The translations under genes and the position numbers were made by a program. Below the pieces are notes generated by a model. It searched no databases, was not told where the DNA came from, and worked only from the letters and a program-made list of their open reading frames with translations. Below, in pieces: positions 1 to 5,159 of a stretch of 6,347 bases of DNA; position 1 is the first letter of the stretch; each line of letters opens with the position of its first letter. Source of the stretch: Candidatus Bathyarchaeota archaeon (GTDB lineage Archaea > Thermoproteota > Bathyarchaeia > TCS64 > B23); NCBI GenBank assembly GCA_029259285.1, contig JAPDJB010000056.1, forward strand, positions 1 to 6,347, read 5' to 3'.

Positions 1-443
1 AGCATTCTCTTGATCCTCTCAAGGTCCCTCTCGTTGGCCTGGATGATGATGTCTCCACCCCCTATTGCCTCCACTCCCTCCAGGATGAGGTGGCTGAGGA
101 CTGCATCGTAGTCCACGCTCTCATCTCTCCCCTCGGCGATCTCCCTCATCCTCCGCTCCACCTCCTGGAAGACGGTGGAGACAGCCTTCTCCCTCGCCTC
201 CATTAGGAGCCTCCTCCCCTCCAGCTCACCGGCCCCGACGATCCTATCCCTAAGGGCCTTGAGATCCGAGGAGAGGAGGTTGAGGATCTCCCTCTCCGCC
301 TCCTCCCTGATCCTCCTCGCCTCCTCCTCAGCCTCCCTGAGGATCCTCTCGGCCTCCTCCTCCGCCTCCTTTAGTATGGCCTCCCTCCTCTCCACCACCC
401 TCTCTATCAGCCTCGCCTCCAGCTCCAGGGTCTCCTCAGCCAA
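1..443 (-). CDS. atpE: A/V-type ATP synthase subunit E, partial (C-terminus beyond window)
   Basis: Subunit E pairs with subunit H as the peripheral stalk (stator) that ties the A1 head to membrane subunit I of the ATP synthase, on the cytoplasmic side. I translated it by hand from the minus strand. It begins MAEETLELEARLIERV and is open to the window edge (147 codons), so about 50 C-terminal residues of the usual ~190-200 are missing. Residues 1 to ~55 are a charged Glu/Arg/Ala coiled coil with 11-residue periodicity (units at 23-33, 34-44 and 45 onward). The region after ~60 leads into the globular domain, whose GGGDIIIQANERD segment (about 131-143) matches the family's 'GG-x-hydrophobic-x-N-x-x-D' region. 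The start is TTG at 443. An in-frame TGA lies just upstream (461-459), TTG is the first usable codon after it, and a near-perfect SD (AAGGAGGTG, 459-451) precedes it. The gene overlaps the end of subunit H by 8 bases, which suggests translational coupling. Identification is confident; the TTG start is likely. Confidence 0.9.
   Translation of the reverse strand, partial: MAEETLELEARLIERVVERREAILKEAEEEAERILREAEEEARRIREEAEREILNLLSSDLKALRDRIVGAGELEGRRLLMEAREKAVSTVFQEVERRMREIAEGRDESVDYDAVLSHLILEGVEAIGGGDIIIQANERDLERIKRM
297..336. repeat. 40-bp exact direct repeat, copy in atpE
   Basis: Forty bases here are identical to 679-718. The copy lies in the coiled-coil part of subunit E and encodes EAEEEARRIREEA (residues 37-49) in the same frame as in subunit H. 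The match ends abruptly on both sides (T/C differences). It reflects shared coding content, either from common descent of the two stalk genes or from local gene conversion. Confidence 0.85.
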
Positions 444-765
444 GGGGCAGCACCTCCTTCAAGACGAGGGAGACGGCCTCCTCGAAGTTCTTCTTCGCCC
501 TCCTCTCCACCTCCCTCACCCTCCGCCTATACTCCCTTATCCTCCTCTCAGCCTCCTTCTTGGCTGCCTCCTCCTCCCTCCTAAGGATGTCGTCTACGCC
601 TACGCCTCTCTTAGCCCTCTCAAGTCTCTCCTCCGCCTCCCTCCTCGCCTCCTCCAGGAGGGTCTCAGCCCTCCCCCTCGCCTCCTCCCTGATCCTCCTC
701 GCCTCCTCCTCAGCCTCCTCCAGAAGCCTTTGGAGACGCCCACCTATCGAGACGACCCTCTCCAT
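436..765 (-). CDS. atpH: A/V-type ATP synthase subunit H (peripheral stalk, AhaH/NtpF-like)
   Basis: This is a 109-residue, highly charged, almost wholly helical protein, close to the ~105 residues usual for archaeal subunit H. It partners subunit E in the peripheral stalk of the A1Ao ATP synthase. Residues ~10-55 form a coiled coil with a clear 11-residue repeat (LLEEA at 14, IREEA at 25, LLEEA at 36, RLERA at 47). A second helical stretch (~60-98) is rich in Glu, Arg and Lys and ends in FEEAVSLVLKEVLPLG, a hydrophobic tail typical of the family. There is no signal peptide or membrane segment. The ATG at 765 follows the stop of subunit F by 4 bases, with GGAG 10 bases upstream. Its 3' end overlaps subunit E by 8 bases. 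Coiled-coil composition alone would be weak evidence, but the position between F and E, the length and the C-terminal pattern make H the best call. The name is less certain than for F and E. Confidence 0.82.
   Translation of the reverse strand: MERVVSIGGRLQRLLEEAEEEARRIREEARGRAETLLEEARREAEERLERAKRGVGVDDILRREEEAAKKEAERRIREYRRRVREVERRAKKNFEEAVSLVLKEVLPLG
451..459 (-). promoter_or_regulatory. Strong Shine-Dalgarno sequence for atpE inside the 3' end of atpH
   Basis: AAGGAGGTG on the minus strand is an almost full complement of the 16S rRNA tail. It ends 7 bases before the TTG at 443-441. It lies inside the last codons of the subunit H gene (K-E-V of the C-terminus) and decides the start of subunit E, because no ATG or GTG is in frame between the upstream stop and this TTG. 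Confidence 0.7.
679..718. repeat. 40-bp exact direct repeat, copy in atpH
   Basis: This is the second copy of the 40-bp repeat at 297-336, 382 bases away in the same orientation. It encodes residues 17-29 (EAEEEARRIREEA) of subunit H. Every synonymous position is identical between the two copies over 13 codons. Confidence 0.85.
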
Positions 766-769
766 ACTC

Positions 770-1087
770 TCACAGCTCCAACTTGGTTCCCACGGCGAGG
801 GAGACAGCCCTCTTCAACTCCTCCATCCTCATCCCCGTCTCCAGGGTAAGATCGGGTATCAAGGCGAAGATGGGGGAGATATCCCCCCTCCTCATCACCG
901 CCTCCCTCACGGGAAGCGTCTCCTCAGCGAATCTCTCTGGGAGTACGATGAGCCTGTAATCCCCCTCCTCAACCAATCTCCTAAGAAGGCTAGCCGCCTC
1001 CTCGCCACTCTCGGCCTCGAAGCCTTCAGCCCCCACCAGCTCGAAGCAGGTTATGAAGGGTGGGGGGCCGACGACGGCTACCGTCAT
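770..1087 (-). CDS. atpF: A/V-type ATP synthase subunit F (central stalk)
   Basis: This 105-residue soluble protein has the size of subunit F, which with subunit D forms the rotating central stalk of A1Ao/V1Vo ATPases. It starts MTVAVVGPPPFITCFELVGAEGF, the beta-strand, glycine and 'F-x-L-x-G' pattern of the small Rossmann-like F domain. A central acidic helix (about 28-41, EEAASLLRRLVEEG) is followed by the strand YRLIVLPE (43-50). The second half holds the family's 'P-x-hydrophobic-IP' strand (PIFALIPD, ~72-79). The C-terminal helix (GMRMEELKRAVSLAVGTKL) is the part that reaches into the catalytic head in homologues. The ATG at 1087 is the first start after an in-frame TAG (1093-1091). GGGGTGAG lies 10 bases upstream as a likely SD. 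It is the first ATPase gene after the antiporter genes, separated from nuoM by 55 bases, and atpH follows after 4 bases. Confidence 0.87.
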   Translation of the reverse strand: MTVAVVGPPPFITCFELVGAEGFEAESGEEAASLLRRLVEEGDYRLIVLPERFAEETLPVREAVMRRGDISPIFALIPDLTLETGMRMEELKRAVSLAVGTKLEL

Positions 1088-1114
1088 TTCCTATTTGCTC
1101 ACCCCATCTTCACT

Positions 1115-1121
1115 AAAAAAA
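1115..1121 (-). terminator. Candidate oligo-T terminator (T7) between nuoM and atpF
   Basis: A run of seven T on the minus strand lies 22 bases after the nuoM TAG and 28 bases before the atpF ATG, in a gap that is AT-rich compared with the GC-rich genes around it. Oligo-T tracts can terminate archaeal RNA polymerase without a hairpin, and I see no convincing stem before it. The same AT-rich patch could be part of a promoter for the ATPase genes. Co-directional genes and a short gap also allow simple read-through. The call is tentative. Confidence 0.3.
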
Positions 1122-1142
1122 CTTATGTCAGCCCCAGCGGCG

Positions 1143-2645
1143 CTATTTGGGCAGGGAGGAGAGGAAGTAGGGTAGGAGATAGTCGGTGACGAGTCTCGGA
1201 TAGATGCCTATCAACAGGGCGGCGACGGCGAAGACGATGAGGGGGATCAGCATCAGGGGTGGGGCCTCCTTCACCTCTTTAAGCCTCTCGGGGAGGGGGC
1301 CGAAGAAGATGCGCCTCATGGTCCAGAGGGCGTAGCCGACGGTGAGCACAGTCATGATGATGGCGACGACGGCGACGATCACCCTCTCAGCCGACCCCTC
1401 CAGGGCGCCGGAGAAGACGCCGCTGAAGATCATGAACTTAGACATGAAGCCCATCGTCGGCGGGACGCCGGCTATGGCGAAGAAGCCGAGGAGGGTGAGG
1501 GTGGCGGTGAGGGGCATCCTGTCGGCGAGGCCTCCCAGCTCCTTGATGCTCCTGGTTCCAACCCTGGAGATGAGTATGCCGGCGACGCAGAAGAGGATGC
1601 ACTTTCCGAAGCCGTGGCTGACATAGTGGAAGACGACGCCTGATAACCCATAGGCGGCGGCGCTGGCGAGGCCGAGGAAGAGGTATCCCATCTGGCTGAT
1701 GCTGCTGTAGGCGAGGAATCTCTTGATGTCATCCTGAGCCAGGGCCATGAGGCCGCCGTAGACCATCGTCACCAGGGCCCAGAGGGAGAAGAGGGTGGCG
1801 AAGCCCCTGAAGACGGGATACATCGGGACGGCGACTAGCCTTATGGCGGCGTAGGCCCCTATGCCGATCATAGCGGGGCTCAGCAGCGCCGAGATGGGTG
1901 TCGGAGCCTCGGCGTGGGCGTAGGGAAGCCAGATGTGGAGGCCGAAGACCGCCATCTTGGTGAAGAATCCTATCAGGATGGCGATGGCTATCCAGGGGGC
2001 GAGGGGGCTGCCGACGACGCCGCTGAGGGCGCTGATCTCGAAGCTCCCCGTGATCCAGTAGCTGGAGAGGATTCCAGCCAGGAGGATGACGGCTCCGACG
2101 TGGGTCCAGAGGAAGTACATCATCCCTATGCGTTCTCGTTCTCCGTAGCCGTAGTTGTTGATGAGAGCCCAGCTGGGGACGAGCATCAGCTCGTAGAAGA
2201 GGTAGAACTCGATGAGGTTGGTGGCCAAGACGGTTCCCATCATGCCGACGGCGTAGAGGAGGTAGAGCGCATAGTAGGTGCCATAGGCCTGAGGCCCTAT
2301 ATGCTCGCCGGTCTCATGCTCCCACTCGTGGAACCTATGCTCCATGTAGGGTATGCTGTAGAGGCTGACGAAGAGGCAGAGGATGTTGATGGTGAGGAGC
2401 ATCCAGACGCTGAGGCCGTCGGCCAGGAGGCCGAAGGTCAAGCCTGCCTCCGGAGCCCACCTATAGAGCTCCAGATGGGGCGGGCCCTCCCAGACCTCGG
2501 CGGCGACGAGGAGGGCGAGTAGAAGGGTGTAGACCAGGGGGATGAAGGCAATCCACCCCGTATTCCTCTCCAGCCTCCTACCCATCACATAGGCTATGGG
2601 GGCGAAGAGGAGGGGGACGATCAATATCTGGGTTAAGGGATACAT
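1143..2645 (-). CDS. nuoM: NuoM/FpoM-like antiporter subunit of a complex I-type oxidoreductase
   Basis: This is a 500-residue polytopic membrane protein of the usual NuoM length, with about 14 predicted membrane helices. It is one of three antiporter-like modules in the proton-pumping arm of complex I/Fpo. Landmarks are LLADGLSVWMLL (73-84), FYLFYELMLVP (147-157, with the TM5 glutamate E152), FFTKMAVFGLHIWLP (227-241, with the TM7 lysine K230), APTPISALLSP (247-257), DDIKRFLAYSSISQMGY (305-321, K308), FHYVSHGFGK (339-348, two His and a Lys) and GVPPTMGFMSKF (393-404, K403). Oddities: the TM8 position that is lysine in E. coli NuoM (K265) aligns to G261, and the usual LPDAH motif reads LPYAH (Y242). 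TM12 has Lys where E. coli NuoM has Glu407, as in other paralogues. The ATG at 2645 follows the nuoL stop by 3 bases and has a perfect SD inside nuoL. The stop is TAG. The electron donor (NADH, F420H2, ferredoxin) cannot be told from this subunit. Confidence 0.92.
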   Translation of the reverse strand: MYPLTQILIVPLLFAPIAYVMGRRLERNTGWIAFIPLVYTLLLALLVAAEVWEGPPHLELYRWAPEAGLTFGLLADGLSVWMLLTINILCLFVSLYSIPYMEHRFHEWEHETGEHIGPQAYGTYYALYLLYAVGMMGTVLATNLIEFYLFYELMLVPSWALINNYGYGERERIGMMYFLWTHVGAVILLAGILSSYWITGSFEISALSGVVGSPLAPWIAIAILIGFFTKMAVFGLHIWLPYAHAEAPTPISALLSPAMIGIGAYAAIRLVAVPMYPVFRGFATLFSLWALVTMVYGGLMALAQDDIKRFLAYSSISQMGYLFLGLASAAAYGLSGVVFHYVSHGFGKCILFCVAGILISRVGTRSIKELGGLADRMPLTATLTLLGFFAIAGVPPTMGFMSKFMIFSGVFSGALEGSAERVIVAVVAIIMTVLTVGYALWTMRRIFFGPLPERLKEVKEAPPLMLIPLIVFAVAALLIGIYPRLVTDYLLPYFLSSLPK

Positions 2646-2648
2646 CTC

Positions 2649-4820
2649 TCAGCCACCTCCAAACCAGTAGATCAAGAGGAGTATCAAGATGAGGAGGGTG
2701 AACCCGATGTAGAGGATGTTAAAGCTGAGGATGCCGGTCTGCACCCTCTTCAACCGGTGGTAGAGGGCGGTGGCGGCGCTGGGAACCCCCTCGTTGAGGC
2801 CCTTATCGACTACCTCCCGCTCAAAGCCGGCGTAGATATAGGCGGAGAGGAGGGGGAAGAAGCCGGCCACGGCGCCGCTCAACCTATCGAAGAAGAGCTG
2901 CTCCAGGCCCCTGAAGAGCCAATCCTTGAAGGAGAGAAGGCCGTCGACGAAGATGGCGTAGTAGAGGGGATTCATATACCACCTGTTCCAGAGGAATGTG
3001 TGAATCCCCTTGAGGAGGCTCGACCTAGAGACCAGCTCCCAGGGGTCGGCCCTGCGGGATAGATAGAAGAGCCATCCAGGCAGCCCTCCCAGGAGGAGCA
3101 TGACGGCGGAGACTGAGACAGCCGTCAGCTTTATGGAGAGCTCCATGTGGACCGTGGGGGCGTGGACATGGAGTCCATGGAGCATGTGATGCATCTGCTC
3201 CTCCAGGAAGAGCTCCGGCGATAGGTGGGGGTTCACCAGGCCTATGAGGCCTAGGACGCCCACGCCGACGACGAGGGCGACGAGGATGGCGTAGGGGACC
3301 CACATCACGGGGGGAGCCTCATGGATGTGGTGGCCGTGGTGCTCCAACTCCTCAAGGTGGTGGCTCTCATGGCCGTAGAAGGTGAGGCTGAGGCATCGGA
3401 GGCTGTAGAGGAACGTGAGAGCCGCGCTGAGGGCGGCGAGGATGAAGAGGGCCAAGGCCAGGGGCGTCTCGGCTGCGAGGCAGCTTAGAAAGACGGCGTC
3501 CTTGCTCCAGAAGCCGCTGAGGGGCGGGATGCCAGAGAGTGATAGGAAGGCGATGAGCATCAATCCATGGGTTATGGGCATATACTTCTTCAGGCCTCCC
3601 ATGTCGAAGATATAGATGGACTCGACGGCGTGGATGACGGAGCCTGCACAGAGGAAGAGGGCTGCCTTGAAGAGGGCGTGGCTTATGAGGTGGAAGAGGC
3701 CTCCGGTTAAGCCTAAGAGGTAGGCCTCCTCGCTGAGGCCTGAGACCCCGAGGGCGAGCATCATGTAGCCTATCTGGCTGACGGTGCTGTAAGCCAGTAT
3801 CTTCTTCAACTCCACGGAGACCAGGGCCTGGGAGGCGGCGAGGAAGGCGGTGAAGCCCCCGATGAAGGCGATGGCCGTGAAATACGTCAGGGCCTCCCCT
3901 ACGCCGTGATGCCAGTAGCCGAGATAGAAGACCGGCGACATCCTGGCGACGAGGTAGACGCCGGCCTTAACCATCGTCGCCGCATGAATGAGGGCTGAGA
4001 CCGATGTGGGGCCAGCCATCGCCTCCGGCAGCCACTCATGCAGGGGGAACTGAGCCGATTTGCCGCAGGGGCCGAGGAGGAAGAGGATGGCCGTCAGCGA
4101 CAACAGGCCAGGGGTGTGGGCGATGGCGTGAAGCCACCTGGGAGCCGTCTCGATGAGCTCCACGAAGTTTAGGGTTCCGGCGTAGTGGAAGATGATGAAG
4201 ATGGCGGCGAGGAGGAAGACGTCGCCTACGCCGGTGACGACGAAGGCCTTCATCCCGCAGTGCGAGGGGGGATACATCGGCGTCGGCGGGGGACCCCCAA
4301 GCCAACGCTTCTTCTCGTCTCTATAGTAGTAGCCTATGAGGGCGTAGCTGCACATGCCGACGCCCTCCCAGCCGATGAGCACCTGGATGAGGTTGTCGGA
4401 GAGCACGAGGAGAAGCATGTTTCCGATGAAGAAGAGGAAGAAGAACCAGTAGCGAGTGAGGCAGGGATCGCCGTGCATGTAGCCGACGGAGTAGACGACG
4501 ATGAGGAAGGAGATGAAGGCGACGACGTTTGCCACGATGATGCTCAGCGGATCGACGAGAACCCCCACCTCCAAGGGGTGGCCGCCTGGAAACTCGATCC
4601 AGGTGGTGAGCTTTATGTCCCCAGGATAATGGCCCGCCAGGAGATCTGGGAGCATGGAGGCGGCGAAGACGACGGCTAGGAAGGCGAAGAGGACGGCGGC
4701 GTAGTCCCTCACCCTATGGCCTAACCTCTCCAAGAGGGGCATGGACAGGGCCCCGAGGATGGGAAGGAGCCAGCAGAGCCAGGGGCCTGGATACTCAGCT
4801 ATGACCTCGAGGGGCCCCAT
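2649..4820 (-). CDS. nuoL: NuoL/FpoL-like antiporter subunit with C-terminal lateral helix
   Basis: This 723-residue protein is the distal antiporter subunit of a complex I-type proton pump. It has 14 core membrane helices, then TM15 (~571-587), an amphipathic lateral-helix region (~604-694) and a last helix (~697-719). That extension separates NuoL from NuoM and NuoN. Motifs (from the ATG): VDPLS (89-93), YSVGYM (110-115), GWEGVGMCSY (150-159, E152), VVTGVGD (194-200, D200), GKSAQFPLHEWLPEAMAGP (253-271, K254), ALIHAATMVKAGVY (276-289, H279, K285), ELKKILAYSTVSQIGYMMLA (337-356), FHLISHALFK (376-385, H377/H381/K385) and SGIPPLSGFWSKD (429-441, K440). A 172-188 loop carries GGPPPTPMYPPSHCG, which I associate with archaeal FpoL-type proteins. 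His-rich loops lie at 484-500 and 544-558. GTG at 4823 directly precedes the ATG at 4820. I prefer ATG because GGAGG (4834-4830) is 9 bases away, but GTG (6 bases) is possible. It lies 61 bases after the nuoN-like gene. Confidence 0.95.
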   Translation of the reverse strand: MGPLEVIAEYPGPWLCWLLPILGALSMPLLERLGHRVRDYAAVLFAFLAVVFAASMLPDLLAGHYPGDIKLTTWIEFPGGHPLEVGVLVDPLSIIVANVVAFISFLIVVYSVGYMHGDPCLTRYWFFFLFFIGNMLLLVLSDNLIQVLIGWEGVGMCSYALIGYYYRDEKKRWLGGPPPTPMYPPSHCGMKAFVVTGVGDVFLLAAIFIIFHYAGTLNFVELIETAPRWLHAIAHTPGLLSLTAILFLLGPCGKSAQFPLHEWLPEAMAGPTSVSALIHAATMVKAGVYLVARMSPVFYLGYWHHGVGEALTYFTAIAFIGGFTAFLAASQALVSVELKKILAYSTVSQIGYMMLALGVSGLSEEAYLLGLTGGLFHLISHALFKAALFLCAGSVIHAVESIYIFDMGGLKKYMPITHGLMLIAFLSLSGIPPLSGFWSKDAVFLSCLAAETPLALALFILAALSAALTFLYSLRCLSLTFYGHESHHLEELEHHGHHIHEAPPVMWVPYAILVALVVGVGVLGLIGLVNPHLSPELFLEEQMHHMLHGLHVHAPTVHMELSIKLTAVSVSAVMLLLGGLPGWLFYLSRRADPWELVSRSSLLKGIHTFLWNRWYMNPLYYAIFVDGLLSFKDWLFRGLEQLFFDRLSGAVAGFFPLLSAYIYAGFEREVVDKGLNEGVPSAATALYHRLKRVQTGILSFNILYIGFTLLILILLLIYWFGGG
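2653..2660 (-). promoter_or_regulatory. Shine-Dalgarno sequence for nuoM encoded in the nuoL C-terminus
   Basis: GGAGGTGG on the minus strand ends 7 bases before the nuoM ATG (2645-2643). The same bases encode the C-terminal glycines of the NuoL-like protein. The stop TGA (2651-2649) falls between the SD and the ATG, which points to translational coupling of the two subunits and fixes the nuoM start. Confidence 0.7.
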
Positions 4821-4864
4821 CACGCCCTCCCTCCGGTCATATCACCTAACTCCCCCTCAACCGC

Positions 4865-4871
4865 TTTAAAA
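4865..4871 (-). promoter_or_regulatory. Candidate archaeal TATA-like element upstream of nuoL
   Basis: TTTTAAA on the minus strand stands out in the GC-rich gap between the nuoN-like gene and nuoL, with a purine-rich GGGAGCAA just upstream that could serve as a weak BRE. An archaeal transcript would start roughly 25 bases downstream (near 4842), giving a leader of about 20 bases that includes the nuoL SD. The element is short and unsupported by anything else. The genes may simply be co-transcribed. Confidence 0.25.
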
Positions 4872-4881
4872 GATTGCTCCC

Positions 4882-5151
4882 TCATCCACCCATCACCGCC
4901 TCCATATAGCTCTCCAGCCTTAGAACCAGCGCCCTCGAGGCGGCGGAGGCATACCTTATGGCGGGGGAGGGGTAGACGCCTAGGAGGATGATGAGAAGAG
5001 CCATGAAGAGGGTGACCGCCAACATCGGGAGGGGGGGCTCCCCCGCCTCAATCTCCTCCTCCGGCGTTGAGACGAGGGTCTTCAAAACTCTCAGATAGTA
5101 GGCCATGCTGAGGGCGCTGTTGAGGACGCCTGCCACGGCCAGCAGGGGCAT
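4882..5151 (-). CDS. nuoN: C-terminal fragment of the NuoN/MrpD-like subunit, out of frame with its N-terminal part
   Basis: These 89 residues are the tail of a NuoN-type antiporter subunit. MPLLAVAGVLNSALSMAYYLR (1-21) matches the TM13 region of NuoN, where 'WLAVIGVLNSxxSxYYYLR' is typical. An acidic loop (EEEIEAGEPP, 31-40) follows, then TM14 and the closing LLGVYPSPAI (56-65). The reading frame extends upstream of the ATG as LRIGAG, which joins naturally onto the FILFSSA end of the preceding frame, so the two pieces are one protein broken by a missing base near 5163-5175. The ATG at 5151 has AGGAG 5 bases upstream (5161-5157), overlapping the TAG of the long part, so separate translation by reinitiation is conceivable. 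The TGA at 4884-4882 is followed by a 61-base gap before nuoL. Function on its own is not expected; it would have to complement the long fragment. Confidence 0.8.
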   Translation of the reverse strand: MPLLAVAGVLNSALSMAYYLRVLKTLVSTPEEEIEAGEPPLPMLAVTLFMALLIILLGVYPSPAIRYASAASRALVLRLESYMEAVMGG

Positions 5152-5159
5152 CCCGGCTC

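Noticed and set aside
1122..1147. Hairpin before the T7 tract
   Set aside because: The only inverted match (AGCG/CGCT) leaves a one-base loop and cannot fold into a stable terminator stem.
175..1189. Long plus-strand open frames (175-849 and 560-1189) opposite the ATPase genes
   Set aside because: They are Ser/Pro/Leu-rich mirror images of GAG/AGG-rich coding on the minus strand, resemble no protein family, and overlap three convincing ATPase genes.
1914..2522. 202-codon plus-strand open frame opposite nuoM
   Set aside because: It is a Glu/Asp/Gly/Val-rich antisense translation of membrane-helix codons, it has no recognisable domain, and nuoM on the other strand is certain.
4185..4679. 164-codon plus-strand open frame opposite nuoL
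   Set aside because: Acidic low-complexity composition (runs of Glu and Asp) is what antisense of Leu/Ile/Val helices gives. It has no support as a gene.
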